From Campylorhamphus procurvoides (taxonomy: Eukaryota > Chordata > Aves > Passeriformes > Dendrocolaptidae): 64,000 bases of DNA. The first letter of the stretch is position 1, and the number at the start of each line of letters is the position of its first letter. The stretch lies in NCBI GenBank assembly GCA_013396655.1, contig WBMV01002770.1:930001-994000 (forward strand). The letters are read 5' to 3'. Below are positions 1-12,932 of this stretch, one piece after another. The notes under the pieces are model-generated. The model saw only the letters and a list, made by a program, of their open reading frames with translations. It searched no databases and was not told where the DNA came from. The position numbers and the translations under genes were made by a program.

Positions 1-319
1 AGCACGTAGAAACAACTGCACTGAAAGCAAATATATTTATTTTAAGAAGTCCCCAAGCCCCTTTGAGTGGATGTAAGAGGGGTAACAAGGAACTTCTGTA
101 CACTGTTGTGGACATAATTCCCTCCCTCCTAAGCTCTTAATCAGGCAGAGGACTATTAAACTTTCTCTACTAGCAGCTACATTTTTTTAAAATTATATTA
201 CCCAGGCAGTATAAAGATTAAATAAAAAACTAAAACCCCCCTTCATTAATAAAAAACCCCAAACCAAACACTGTAATACATTCTTACATTGGAGAACACA
301 TGCACATAATGGCACTTAC
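1..319 (-). other. Intron after the 168-bp cadherin exon (partial)
   Basis: This is the 5' start of the next CDH8 intron, beginning with the GTAAGT donor at 314-319 on the minus strand. It is AT-rich, with a short A/C-rich run near 248-270. No repeat family, RNA gene or other exon is recognisable. Confidence 0.85.
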
Positions 320-487
320 TCTGTGCAAACTTGGGAGGATTGTCATTAACATCCGTGAGGGTAATTGTCACTGTTGTAGTTCCAGAGAGTCCACCCATGT
401 GTCCTCCCATGTCCTTCGCCTGGATGACCACAAAGTATTCTTCTTTGGCTTCTCTGTCCATGTTGGGAAGAGCTGTTTTAATTATAG
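320..487 (-). CDS. CDH8: Type II cadherin coding exon, 168 bp (second half of EC2, linker to EC3)
   Basis: Two bases complete an Ala codon split with the 120-bp exon ([12 protein letters not shown]), then come 55 residues and one trailing base, so the exon exits in phase 1. The acceptor is a C/T-rich tract ending TTATTGTAG and the donor is GTAAGT after CAG A. The peptide has the MDREAKEEY calcium motif at residues 9-17, [14 protein letters not shown] at 22-35, and the EC2-EC3 linker DVNDNPPKF at 45-53, ending FAQ. The 168-bp length is standard for this exon. [12 protein letters not shown] and KFAQ favour CDH8; CDH11 has KFPQ and CDH6/10 have RFPQ here. The open frame runs past both splice sites, but those extra residues are intronic. 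The next downstream exon is beyond the left edge of the window. Confidence 0.95.
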
Positions 488-1394
488 CTACAATAATGGG
501 GGGGAAAACAGTCAGGTACAGACCCAAATTCAGTTTGCAGATGGTTTTAAGGATCTATTATATAGTGGTATACAAAAACCTGCTAAAGGTCCATCTCTTG
601 ATATAAAGGATGAAGAAGAGTTTGAGCTTTTCAAAAAACCTACCTTGATTTAACTAGAAGTGTAATGAAACTGTTATTCAAAACCCAAGACTTAATCACA
701 GCTGTGATACATATTATTTACATATTTACATTTTATTCCTAAGAAGTTCTTGGTTGCTCTTGCACCAGACACAGAAATCCATTGTTTCCCCCCAGAATTC
801 CCAAACAAGACAAACATATGGGAAACTGAATCTGTAAATATCTCTCAGGTTGTTAAAACATTTTAAATGTAGAGAAGTAAAAGGACTTGGATATCAGAAT
901 ATAAAGTGTCAGTGGAATGGCAGGAAATATCAGCAGTGGACAATACAATGAAATCCAGGGCCAGACCCCCAGCAAACTCCATTGATTTCATGGACATCTT
1001 TCAGGAGAAATAACAAAGGCACTTTTTCTTTCCCCAACTTTTCCACCTGTGATGTGCTATTATACTCTCAGTTTGTATGGAAAGTGCAAAATTAAATGCT
1101 TAATGGTAAATTTAAATAGTGTTCATCACAGTTTAATAATGTCCATCATAATAATAAGATCATAATGGACTAAAGAAGTCTCTTTAAACCCAAGGAAAAG
1201 AATTCTAAAGGTTAAATTGCAATACAGACTTTTTCCTTTAAATCCATTTTTAAGTTTTATCTAAAAAAAACCCCAAACAACATATTTGTCTGGGCAGACA
1301 CTGACAGCAACTCATCAAATCTTTGGAATTCATTAAGAAAAGAAGACAAGAATTCTATATTGTACTGCATATTTGCTAAACCTTGCATATTGAG

Positions 1395-1475
1395 TATCAC
1401 AGAACCCCAGGTGGTTCACCTGGTGCCCCCTCCTGCCCCAGCAGGGTCATCAGACCCCTCTGGAACACTGGCCAA
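1395..1475 (-). mobile_element. Short CR1-like fragment
   Basis: It begins ATCACAGAACCCC, like the antisense start of a CR1 3' end. It shares a near-identical block of about 28 bases (1420-1447) with 50778-50805, differing at about one position. The block CCCCCTCCTGCCCCAGCAGG is typical of one avian CR1 subfamily. The edges are uncertain. Confidence 0.45.
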
Positions 1476-2165
1476 GTCCACCCCCAGCTCACACAAACCT
1501 GGGCTGGATGTGATCATACATTTAATTTGCCCTCAGGCTGTAAGTTGGCCTTTAATACTCATTCTTTGTGAGGGAGGGATTGTCAGGAGTTTTTAGATGT
1601 CAATCAACGCTTGTTGTAAATCTGTTTGTTTTGATTTCTCTGCTGGGACTGCCATAACTGTGGCGACTTCATCCAGCTTTTATTCTTTTGTGTGGCACAG
1701 TTTCTATTAAATAAGCTTCTTAGCAATGACACTCTGGCTGAAATGCTAAGATTAGCCATTCATGTAGAATAAAGAAATTATCCTGGACTTTACCATTAAT
1801 AGAGATGCCTTTTAGCAAACTCTAACACTGATCAATTCTAAAGTAAATGCTCATATTTATTTCTTATCCATTTATCTTTAATATTATAACACTAAGAGCG
1901 TGATCAGACCTTCTTTTCGTGGCTGAGTACAGGACCACACTGAGAGCAAGGGGGTGTAAGGCATTTAGAATACAGCAATATTTTTGCTCCATAAACCACC
2001 AAACAGAACATGAGAGCAGTCTTGCAACCTACACTTTTGTATATTATTTCTCTAACATATTTTTGGTTGTTGCCTTACATGTTTTGGATGAAAATGAAAC
2101 TCTGCCTAATGTCTTCATGTCTGCAGAGCCAAGGCAGAGAAATCTCAGTTCCCAAGGAACTCAGG

Positions 2166-2280
2166 ACCCCAGAACAGCTGGGGTTGGAAGGGACCTCTGG
2201 AGATGACCCAGCCCAACCTCCCTGCCAAGGCAGGGTCACCTGGAGCAGGTGACAAAGGGACGTGGCCAGGTGGGTGCCGA
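2166..2280 (-). mobile_element. CR1 3'-end fragment
   Basis: The plus strand reads GGGGTTGGAAGGGACCTCTG, followed by GGAGATGACCCAGCCCAACC and a GCAGGGTCACCTGGAGCAGG block. This is the antisense of a CR1 3' end, so the element lies on the minus strand. It is 5'-truncated, as most CR1 copies are, and the direct (ATTCTATG) tail is missing or degraded. Confidence 0.7.
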
Positions 2281-3899
2281 GTCAGTGACTTTCCATTCCA
2301 GCACAGGACAAGTGGGGTTGGAAGCCACAAGGCCAAGAGCTCTGCAAGTAAAGGTGAGTTAGGAGGGGACATAACTTATTCTGCAACACATTGAAGAATA
2401 TGCTTGTGTTCAGCTTCCTGAATGGAAAGAGAAGAACAAACCCCAGCAGATACCAATCAACATATACCAGATTTGATAGGTGCCAAATCCATTCAGTAAG
2501 AAGTAGGGCCATTTCCCCCATGGCAGCCTGGGTAAGGAAAGTACATAATACTGAATATTTCTAAAAGCATATGACAGCTGTGACCAGTTCAGACTGACTG
2601 CTTTACTATTTAGGAATAATAATGATGCATTCAGCAAGCAAGTTGATTGTTATAAATGAGATGGCTCATAAAAAGCAGGTTAAAGCAAACTTAGGGTATC
2701 AGAATTTGGTCCACATTCATTTTTTCCAGTAATGGAGCTGATCCAAGGATCAATAAACCTTATTTCAGTGGGGTTTGTATTAAGCCTCCTATATTTTTAC
2801 TCCATTATTATTTTTTTAGGCAGTTTCTCTGTTTATTTGGGGTTTTTAACCTAATTTGCATAGTTAGGTCTAGCCTACAGATGACTTGTATAAGATGCCA
2901 TATTTTGTATTCTGCAGTTTCTACTGAGATAAGTCAATTATTTCACTAAAGTGATGATCTTTCCTAGACATGTGTTTTAATTTGTCTCCTAGTGTATGGA
3001 ACAGTCTAGCCCCTGGTTTCAAAGGTATCAGGAAAATTAAACACATTTAAAAGTGCCTAAATAAAAACTATAATGTTTGACTTTGAGATATAAAAATTTG
3101 GGGGGATCTTTTTCTGTATAAAGACACTAACACAAGCTGTTATTCACATATCTGCTGTCTCAGACCATAAACCATTTGCCAGCAGCTGAGTCAAAGACAA
3201 AGTCAAGTTTCAATTTCAAACACAATAAAAAGCTAAAAAGCAGTTTACTGTTTAAATTGCTATAAGAGGAACCGGAGGTTTTTAAACATCAAATCCATTC
3301 AAATTCCCCAGGCTGATTGTTACCACCAGTATTTCTACACTCAGAATCTATAGAATTGAGGTCAGCAAAGGAGAAGTGTTGATACCTTTTAGAAGGCAAA
3401 TTAATAAACCCCAAAAAGCTCCATCCTCACCTATTGTGATGGAGACAAATACAGCCTGAGCTATGCATAGAGAATCTCAAGGATATTTATTTGTTCTTTT
3501 GCTTTATCCCCCAGCTCTCGGGCTGGGAAGTACTGAAACCTTCCACTTATTTTTAGAACACAATTCAGGCTCAGCAAATACTAACACCCATCCAGCACAG
3601 AGAACATTAACTCACGGAGTATTCAACCTGCTCTGCCTCGATTCAACCCTGAAACAGATCGAGAATAAAAACATAATCACTCTCAGCATGCAATGATGGA
3701 TGGAAATGGTATGTGCCAAACAGGAGTAGTTTAAAAGCGGGAGAATTACCATAAACTAATGTAAGGCAGGTAGATGCTTGTTGGAAGATTGTATTCAGAA
3801 CAGTTATCAATGGCTTACTGTCAAAGTGGGGAGATGGATGACATGGTTCATGGGGTTTGTTCTGCTTCTAGCATCATTCAATATTTCCTGAATGATGGA

Positions 3900-4460
3900 A
3901 GACAGGAAGAACTTATCAAGCCTTTCAGATAACACCAAGTTGGGAGGCATTGCAAGTACAGGAAGAACAGTTCAAAACAATTTTCACAATTTGGATAGTC
4001 TAAAATAGCAGGATGTAACTCCAGTTGGCAACATTCTGCATGGAGGAAACAATTAACTTGCCAATTACAATAGAGCAGATGACTCACAAGACAGAAGAGA
4101 ATGTGGGGTCAAAATGAGCTGAGTGCTGATAAAAATGCTCCAACATTTCCTGGTGTATCAGTGAGTGTGTTCTGTGGAAGAGCTGTGGGATAATCCCTCC
4201 AGGTCACTCATACAGGTGAGGCTGCAGCTGCACTGGTGGGGCCAGGTTTGAAAAGCATTGATAAATACAGTCAGGGAAAGGAGGAAAGACTTTACAGCCA
4301 AATATGTAAGAAAGACTGGGAACTGCTCTCCTTTTCCACTGGGGACAAGAGAAGAAACGATGAGCCTAAAATATACACCACAAAAGGGCTTTCAACTGCA
4401 CCAAGAGAGATTTCAGTTAAACATTAGGGGAACATTTCCTAAAGGAGAAGGCAAGTCCTG
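3900..4460 (+). mobile_element. Old, diverged CR1 fragment (ORF2 end and 3' UTR)
   Basis: Scattered matches in the correct order identify a sense CR1: TTTCAGATAACACCAAGTTG (end of the reverse-transcriptase ORF), TCCTGGTGTATCAGTGAGTG, ATAATCCCTCCAGGTCACTC, GGTGAGGCTGCAGCTGCACT, GGACAAGAGAAGAAACGATG, and AACTGCACCAAGAGAGATTT followed by an ATTAGGGGAACATTTCCTAA block. Many frameshifts and substitutions make it non-coding, and it is clearly older than the GC-rich copies elsewhere. Confidence 0.65.
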
Positions 4461-4778
4461 ACAGAAGGGGCTGCCTGGAGATTCTGTAGTATTCCCATTC
4501 CCATCAATCGTTAAGAATCCATCAGTCAATGTTCTGCCACAAGTGGGGAGGGATAAACCTGCTCCTTTTGGGGGGCAAGAGCACTCAATTTTCACTGGAG
4601 GTTCCTTCCCTCCATAATGTCTAAGCTCAGGCTTTGTCTCTGTGTACCCTAAAATGCCACACAAACCTTGCCCTATGAAACACTGAATGCACATGTAGCA
4701 CAGCCACCAAACAGAAGGTAAAGAAGTCAAGCAGCAATCTAGTCCTTCCAAGAATGAACCCCCTCAATACTGGAAGTA

Positions 4779-4830
4779 CCTTTTTTGGGGGTTGTTTTTG
4801 TTGGTTTGTTTTTTGGGTTTTTTTGGCTGA
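4779..4830. repeat. T/G-rich low-complexity tract
   Basis: This stretch contains only T and G runs (TTTTTTGGGGG, TTGTTTTTGTTGG and similar). On the gene-sense strand it is A/C-rich. It has no evident function. Confidence 0.8.
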
Positions 4831-7400
4831 GTTGCTTTTTCCTAACCAGCTCTTGGTGTCACACTGCTCAATAGCAAATAAAACAGCTGCAGAAGGGGAT
4901 TTACTTTTGCAGTGGCCCTAACTGCACGGAGCAATTTGCACAATCTGCCTCACAACTTGAATCAGTTAAAATGCACCCCTGTGGACTACTTTCAAAAACC
5001 TGTTTGGAAGAATATACACTGTCTCACACAGAAAAAGACCAGGGGAAAAGAAGCAACGTGCCAGAGGCTGTAGCTCATGAAGAGAAAGAGGAGAAGCAAA
5101 AGCAGCAAAAGAAAAAAGAACCTGGCTTTCCCTTTTCTCTCCGCTTTTTAAGGATGTCTTTATGGTAATGCCACACAATTATAGGTAATAATAATTGAGA
5201 GCATGGAACAAAACCAAGCAAGCACTATGCAGAATTGGAATCTGGCCCTGGAAAGCCTTTCTTAAGCATCTCATTCATCTGGCACGTTCTGTTGAAGACT
5301 TCCTGCTATTTCAACTCACACACTTTGGAACTTTCCCTACTTCATTTGGGAAGAGCTAAGTAATTGCTTTGATCTTCCTTCCATGCTAAAATCTTACTGG
5401 AGATTCTTATTAAATGCAACAGTCATTTAGGACCCAAACTCCAGAAAAATCAATCCTGCAATTTCTTCAGAGAGCCGTGAGAAGCATCCCTTGTATTCCC
5501 ACGGAGCACACTGACCTCAGTGATGGTTAACAAAGGGTTAAAAAAGGGTCACTTGGAGATCTGTGAAAACCTGAAGCATAATTTCTAAAAGAAGAATAGA
5601 TTACAGCTAATTTTATTTAAAAATTTTAAAAATTTAGTACTCTGGTGATGTGATATGGGATTTCTGATCCACTGTTTTTAATTCTAATTGTGCTCATCAT
5701 AATCTCTTTGCTAAGAATTATCAAATGCTCTAATTTCTTGTTTAGTTCTAATGTCTTAGGATTTTTATTGTAGCAAGGCAAGAAAAATATCTGCCATCTC
5801 TAGCAAAGTTGTCTAACTTTCTGTAAAAGTTATCAATTACAGGAGTTGTCTGAACTACATCCACATACCACCATATTTCAAATCAAAGACATTAGACAGT
5901 AAAAATAAAGACTAGGTGGAGAATTAAATACTATATTGTACTATTTTCTGTGGGGTGATTCTGTGCCACTTTTCCATTTTTAATAGAGAAGCTAATAGTG
6001 TACGTATTTCATTCTAATGCTTATTTCTAAAAATTGTGTGAGGGAGACGGCAGTTTTTGTTAAACTGTGAGATTGTTTGAATATAGCTCTATTAATTCTT
6101 GGTTCTTGTGTGACCTGGCATCTATTGTATTTTCTTTTTCAGCCCATATTACTATCAGTTTTGTGTTTTCTGATCTTGTTTCCATTTTCAAGCAGACCTT
6201 GCAGATTTGCCATTGCACGTGAAATAACACAACCTGCCTTTCAGTGTGTGCACTCTGCTAGAAGTATATAATATAGGATAAGACTGGGTAACACCTATTA
6301 TAATATTAAATTTTTCAATTCAGCTGAAATGTGGCTGAGTTTTACAGAATGGGTAAAAAGCTATAATCTCTACTTACCAGCCATCCCCTTTTCCCTGGGA
6401 CTGTCTCACTGGCACGGTGAAAGTATCACCCTCTCAACAACTGAGAATGAATGCAGTAAACAGATATTTTGCACTGCATTTATGACCTTGTTTCCTTAGG
6501 ATTTTATTTGTAATGATCCTCTAATAGCTATGATTACACTAGACACTTTACAGAAAGTAGCCTTGGATTCTTTTTCAGGTGCTTTCCAGCTCCAGCTGGG
6601 TAGTTCAAATTCCTCTCTCTAATTCAGGCTCTCGAAGCACAACATTATTTAGACATGTTACCTGTTTTCCTAACTCAGCATGAGGAACAGTCAAGTTCAA
6701 ACTACCTCACTAGCTGTCTAAAAGGATGGAGGTTTTGCTCTGAAATGCAAGAAGTTTGTGTGGTATCAGCTTTTTGGTTACTACTATTATTTGATAAACT
6801 CGAGAAGCAGATATCACTTTTTCCCCAAATGCCAATCTGCCTCGATCTGAAGCCACTCAGCTTTACCAGCTCCAGACCATCAGAACTGTTTTCAAGCATC
6901 CCTGCAGTGATTTTATACTTCCTTTATTAATCAGAAAAGACAGCTTTTGCTGCTGCTGAAGGGCCCAATCCTAAGTGCCTTACCCGTAATAATTGCCCTT
7001 TATGCTTCTAACTCAAAGCAGGATTGGTAGGACTGACCCTCAGGTCTGTGCTCCGTGTCCATCCTGCTCTCCTAATGGGCTGTCACCAAGACAACTCGCA
7101 GAGCCACCAAAGACTCTCTGTACAAACACCTTAATGCAACTCCTCGGGTTGCCCAGTCTGCTCAGTACACAAAGACAAGAAAGGGATCCCACTGCTTTGA
7201 AAACAGGCTCTCCTTCCAGCCTGGTGCCCAAGCACATCAGGTGCTGTCAGGCCAGAGCTGAAGGTGCTGAACAGCAGGGACCAGTGATGAACTCCAGAAA
7301 TCCTGGAAGGTGCTGGAACCTTTCTGCTGCCTCGGGAATGCTGCTGGCTGGGCTGTGTGGAGCAGCCTTCTCTATGATGCTGCAAACACCTGCCTTCTAG

Positions 7401-7476
7401 TGACAGGTGCCCCTGCCCTTGGAATGACATCATCTTTAAGGTCCCTTTCAATCCAACCATTCTATCACTCTGTGAG
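7401..7476 (+). mobile_element. CR1 3'-terminal fragment
   Basis: The sense tail reads CATCTTTAAGGTCCCTTTCA, ATCCAACCATTCTATCACTC and then TGTGAG, the usual CR1 3' end with its degenerate ATTCTATG-type repeat. Only about 75 bases survive. Confidence 0.75.
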
Positions 7477-7880
7477 TCCATAAAAAGGAGTTCCTACACC
7501 TCTCTTGCTAAGCCAGAACACCCACCTATCCCAGTTCCTGCCTCTTTTCATTTCTGCAGTTGGAATTTCCTGAACTTTCAGTCTGTGCTGCTGGTGAGGA
7601 TATGGCAGCAGCACCAGTCAATAAAGGGAGCCAGAAGGCAGCACTTCGATCCAGACTCTGACTCATGGTGAACAAGTTCCCTCCCTACACTAATCCCATG
7701 AGGGTTTAAATCTAAAGTATTTAGGAGCTTTACTGTTTAGAAAGGCTCTGTTGAACACCAGAGAGTTCTGTTCCCAGCAGCTCATTACTCTCCCCTTACA
7801 GCTGCAGATTCCTTCCTGCACCAGGACTGTGTTCCCTTCTCCCCCCAGTTTGAAATGCTACCTTGCCATTTTCTCACGAG

Positions 7881-8110
7881 TAATTACAGACACAGTTCCC
7901 GTGTCTCTCTTTTATTAACCCCTCTCAAATATTTGTGCAGTGATTTCATATCCTTCTTTAATCACCTCTCATCCAGTTTATACAAATTAAGTTCAATCAA
8001 TCTTTCATTATAAGTAATATGCTCCTGACCTTAGCTACAGTGCTTTGAACTTTCCTCGGTACCTCAGCAGTCTCTTTTTATGATGACTGCTCTTATCAGT
8101 CCTACCCACA
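7881..8110 (-). mobile_element. Ancient CR1/L3-like fragment
   Basis: Phrases in order on the plus strand (AACCCCTCTCAAATATTTGT, CATATCCTTCTTTAATCACC, ATCAATCTTTCATTATAAGT, TATGCTCCTGACC) resemble the antisense 3' region of old amniote CR1/L3 elements. It is strongly diverged, and the assignment rests on pattern memory. Confidence 0.5.
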
Positions 8111-10193
8111 ATATCCTGAGGGCTCCTTGTGCTGCCACCAGTATGTACCATTGTCAATGAACTGGCCATTAACAACCAGGTAGAAGAAATAGCCTTTTAC
8201 ATCACCAAAATGACTGCGACTGAAAAGTTGCTGTTGTTTCTCCTCTTGTTTCCTTACTTGTTTTTATTCTGCTGGACTGTACTTCAAGGTCTAGGTGGTG
8301 GAAAATTAAAATCAGAGATTCAAACCTGGCTCCTGCTGAATGCAGTTTTCCTTCCTCCTAAGCCTGTTCATTTGTGTTCTGATTTCAGAACCACAGGGTT
8401 CAACACTGTTGACCAGAGAGGGCCCCACACTAAATCATTAAAAGCCCTGTTGGTTAAAGCATGTGCACCTTCAACTGCAAGTTAAACTTGGTATAGGAAA
8501 AAAAGTTGATTATTCACTCTCCAAAGAAATATCCACATTCTGTTAGGAGAGTCTTCAGCTTTCTAGGTCTCCTGCCCCTTCTGTTCATCTCAGCTGTACT
8601 AACCTGAGCCCTGGCTTTGGACCAAATGGCCCCAGGGAAGATGGCAGTGTTTGAAATCTGTTCTTTCCCAGGTTTGTGCTTCCCTAATCCCATATGTTTC
8701 CCAGAGCAGGAGGGCGTTGGGTGTAATTTGCCTTGTTCACATAACTTTATTCCAGGTGTGTGTAGGAGTGACAGTATTTGAAGTTCATATGAAATGTAAA
8801 TAAGTCAGACACAGCCGAAAATGTATTTCCTCTGCCATCCCTATATTGTAGAACACAGTGTCACTTCATATTATGTTCCATTATGATAATCTTATTTTAA
8901 AGCTGACAGTCAGGATTTAATATCCTTGAAAAAGCTTAAAAGTGAGAAGTGTACTCCAGCTACTTTTAGCAGCCTTAAGGAACCCCCTTTCCCAGCATTT
9001 GGATTGTCATAATTTGGATGGAGAGAATCCACACAACTCATCTACCTTTATAAATAAAACACACTGTGCAGGAAGCCTGACATCAGTTAGTAAGAAGTAG
9101 CAATAACAATAAGGAATATATTCCAGTGCACTGTGAGTTTTGTTGCTATTCTGATGTCATCACACTGTAGGTTTCGTCTCTCACAGAAAAATCTAAATCT
9201 GTATTATTGTCATGTATTATTTATTCCTACCCTCTCCCCAACAAACCAGTGGTCATATTAAATTTCACCTATGAAAAGCGAAAAGTATTCTGAACAAGCC
9301 ATCAAAAAAGCATTTACCCTAAGCCATATTCAGCACACTGAGTGAAAAATAACTTCTGAATTACCTCCTTTCATGTGTCTATAACTCACAGAGAAGAACT
9401 TGAGAACTAGAACTGCAGCACTGTATGCATTTTTCATCTCAGGTAATGGAAAATTATTGTTTTACAGGTCACTTACCAGTACTTATTTCTGTGTGCCCAG
9501 CATTATAGAATTGTTTCAGAGAGGAGGTTGGCAGTAATGTCAGAGTTTCACCCCAGAGCAGGATTCAGGTAAGGACTGTCAGGGTAGGAGGAACCAAGGA
9601 GCAGAAGGGGAAGCAGCTGCTTTCCTCCCGTTTACCCTCAGGGTGGGAATCCTTTTCACCCCAGGCATGGAGCCATATCCTCCACCTCTGCTCCCCCTTT
9701 TGGGTCAGGTAGCACACAAGGCAGAGGAGTCAGAGGCATGGCTGGGATGATTCCTCATGGTTAGCTCTCCACGTGCCATTCAAACAGAGAGCAAGGTCAG
9801 ACAATCCTTACTCTGAGCCAGGAAATTAAAAAATTCAGAGACAGTACAGCCTATCTGTGGCTGCCCTGGTGCTGGTAGCTGCACACATCTAAATTTACTC
9901 TTAGTTTCTAATAAACAAAGATAAAAAGAGGCCAGTCATTTATAAAGAGTCAGTAAATCAGCTCTAAATAGCTCTACTTTTGATAACATTTGATGCTCTC
10001 CCATGAATGACAGAAAATATTTACTCTCTGAAGTAGATGACTTTCACATAGTCCATTTCTTAAAATAGTGATTCCATTTTGGGAAAGACATAATATCTGT
10101 GCTCAGGAACAATTCTTTCTCAAATTAATTGAAAAGGTTTCAACTTAGCAGGGGCTATGGGATGTAACCACAGAGAAAACTCAGCTATACACA

Positions 10194-10248
10194 CCCCCCC
10201 ATGTCCCCTCCTACCCCAAAAATACCCCACACAACCCCTAAAATACCC
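10194..10248 (-). other. G-quadruplex-forming motif on the gene-sense strand
   Basis: The plus strand has six C-runs: seven C at 10194-10200, then CCCC at 10205, 10214, 10225 and 10235, and CCC at 10246. They are separated by loops of 4, 5, 7, 6 and 7 bases. The complement fits the G3+N1-7 rule with spare G-runs, and it lies in the transcribed strand sense of a CDH8 intron. Confidence 0.7.
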
Positions 10249-12664
10249 ACCAGGCTTGGAGGATGACCTTTTGGATTTGTGTCAGGTAAAACACTACTAC
10301 ATCTGTTTTGTTTTAATTTTGCACTGTCACAATAGTATCCAAACATCTTCCCCCATGGAAACTGTCCCTGAGTGTCCTGAGTCCTTGTGCAAGAGAATGT
10401 GTTTTCCTGCCTTAGTTACCAAGAGTTGGGATAGTTCACATTGCTAAGGTTGGATAAATATAAACAATGAAACATTGACAGACGCTTTATTTGCTTTGGA
10501 TTTGTTTTAGAATAATCTTTCACCCTGTGTGATACATGGCTGCAGTTTTTACATAACTGCTTGGGTCTGATTTGCTTAATGACTAGAATTTCATGTCCAT
10601 TTGTTGTTTATAGATCCTAAACAAACAAAGGTGTGCTGTTGGAGGGTGCTGGTCCCACTGGGGATGGAGCCCAGTCCACAGAGATGGTGAAGGAACCCAG
10701 GACAGCCCCAGGACACAAACTCACCCCAGCTGGAATGGTTTAGGGCAGAACATAATTGATGTTCTCCTCTAATCGAGAAGAATGAGGACTCTCAGCCCAT
10801 TTATTGATTCACAAGCAGCCCCTGACGTGAAGCCACTCGCTCAGGGACTGCGGCCACAGCTGAATTCTTTAGGAATAAATCCCCCTCAGAAAATACCATG
10901 TCATTTTCATGGTAACTGAACTGCTACGCCGAGGAATATTTGTAAGTGGAAATGAAGGCAGGAAGGGGGAATTAATGCTAGTGAAACAGGAGAAAAATCA
11001 TGATTTTCAGGTTCACCAAGGAGCCTTGGAGTTCTGTCTGGCTTTCATGATAATGGAAATCATTTTCCTAGGTGTGGAATACTCACTTCTTTGGATTAAG
11101 CATCAGGTTTCAAGGCAATACAAATAAGAAACTTGAGTAAAATCAAACAATTTTTAACATTTGGAATATTTCTTTCAGTCTGTTTTTCTGTGAAAAATCT
11201 TCTGTGTAGGTGGAGAATACATTTCTCAGCCCCTTTAGGAAGGCTGAGGTGTTCCTGTGCTAAGGCAGTAACTTTCCCTAATAGAAACTGAGTCAAATCC
11301 TACAGCCAATTCCCCCCTAATTAGTTAATGCAAGTCATCCCTGCATGCAATAATTGGCAATATTGAGGACACCAAGCAGTATACTCTGAGATTTGGTGGT
11401 CAGAGATCTGTACAGGGCTGTATTTCCACATGCCTTGTGACAAATCAGCCTGCAGGAACTCAGGGGCTTCACCAGCAACAATCTCTATGAACACACTCAA
11501 TTTTGGAACAAGCTGCTCTTTTTCCATTGCACTGTGCTAGAGGTATTCTCTGTAAAACTCTATTTTACATGCAACATAAAAATAAAAGACTAAACCACAT
11601 CCTGGAGATCACTTTCTCATTTAGGATAGCTGTCCTTCAACCAGAAGAAAACCCTTTCAAGGATTAATCCATTAATCTATTAATATTATTGATGTACACT
11701 ATTTACATGAAGCCCCTACAGCTCAGGCATTTCTAGGAACGGGAAATAACTTTTTCCATGCAATTTCACCAGAAAGATTTAATGATTATTGATTTTAAAG
11801 AGCAGAAGGGTACTGTGTTTAATGTTGGGGAGAAAACTTAGTACACTTGATCTACTAAAAACACCCTTTAATAATCTCTCCTAGCATTTAATTTATAATT
11901 TAGTCAATCTGCATGAGGACAGGAATTTTGTTCCTGTTGTATAAATTCAGGAGTCTTTTTGTGTGTTTTAAAATGAGCTTTAGATTTCTTCTCCTTAGGA
12001 CATCACAGCAGCTTGACTCACAGTGATTAAAAGCAGCTTCTAGTAACAAGTGAAAGAATATTAGAAATAATATCAAATCACTTTAAAAAACACCTTTTAG
12101 ACATAAGTAAATGAATTTACTGTAAGTGCAACATATGTCCAGAAAACAAGAGGGAATGGATTTATTGGCACTTCTTTGAGATCCTTTGAAAACTGTAAAA
12201 CCACAGAGAAATAAAGTCATCCTAAATTCTTGCTAATAAAACTTCAACACTCAGCATCACATTCTTTCTCTCCCCAAATTGATCCATCCAAGCAAGAAAG
12301 AAAAATAACTTTAATGAAACACCAAACATATTCACTAAAATTCCCAAGCTAAACTGTACTTTCTTTAAGTGGAAAAACTATAGTCTGATATTGAAAATTA
12401 CATTATGCTCATCCAATTCCTTGGGCTGAGCCTTAAAATCCCTGATCAGTTATAAGTCACACAGCTCTTTCTCTGCCTCCAGTTTTGCTTTGGCAGCTTC
12501 TGCAATTTTATCATCGTTTGTCATTAATACATATTTTTTCCTTCTCTGTCCACACCATCAGACTGTGAGGGAACACAGGTCAGAGCCTGGGTAATGCTGA
12601 GAGACCCCCTGTATCTCACTGTAGGAGATACAGAAGGGGCACGGGATGGTCACCTGTATAAACA

Positions 12665-12900
12665 CAATCATGGAATTGTTTCCATTGCAAGAGGTCATTG
12701 AGTCCAACCATCCATTCCCCCAGCACTGCCAATTAAACCATGTCCCCCAGTGCCACATGCACACAGCTTTACACCCCCCCAGGGATGGTGACTCTCCCAC
12801 CACCCTGGGCAGCTGTGCCAGGGCTGGACAGCCCTTGCCATGAAGATATTTTTCCTAATGCCCAAGCTAAGCCTTCCCTGGTGCAATTCAGGCCATTTCA
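12665..12900 (-). mobile_element. CR1 fragment next to a CDH8 splice donor
   Basis: The plus strand reads CAATCATGGAATTGTTTCCA, GAGGTCATTGAGTCCAACCA, CAGGGATGGTGACTCTCCCA, ATGAAGATATTTTTCCTAAT and CAGGCCATTTCA. This is an antisense CR1 3' UTR of the subfamily with a 'gaggtcattgagtcc' start. The element is on the same strand as CDH8, and its 5'-truncated end lies about 32 bp from the donor of the 120-bp exon. Confidence 0.85.
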
Positions 12901-12932
12901 TACCCCAGGGGTTTATGTTGGGTGTCACCTAC

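Larger units (their letters stand above)
488..12932 (-). other. CDH8 intron between the 120-bp and 168-bp exons (12,445 bp)
   Basis: This is an AT-rich intron with no convincing exon on either strand; the open frames here are short and lack homology I can recognise. It contains CR1 fragments near 1395-1475, 2166-2280, 3900-4460, 7401-7476, 7881-8110 and 12665-12900. It also holds a T/G-rich low-complexity stretch at 4779-4830 and a C-rich G-quadruplex motif at 10194-10248. The stretches between these (488-1394, 2281-3899, 4831-7400, 8111-10193 and 10249-12664) look like unique intronic sequence in which I see no further feature. Confidence 0.85.

Noticed and set aside
320..487. CDH11 as the gene identity
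   Set aside because: The exon ends KFAQ and has GTTTVTITL, while CDH11 as I recall it has KFPQ and GTTKVTITL; the 295-bp exon also differs from CDH11 at [12 protein letters not shown].
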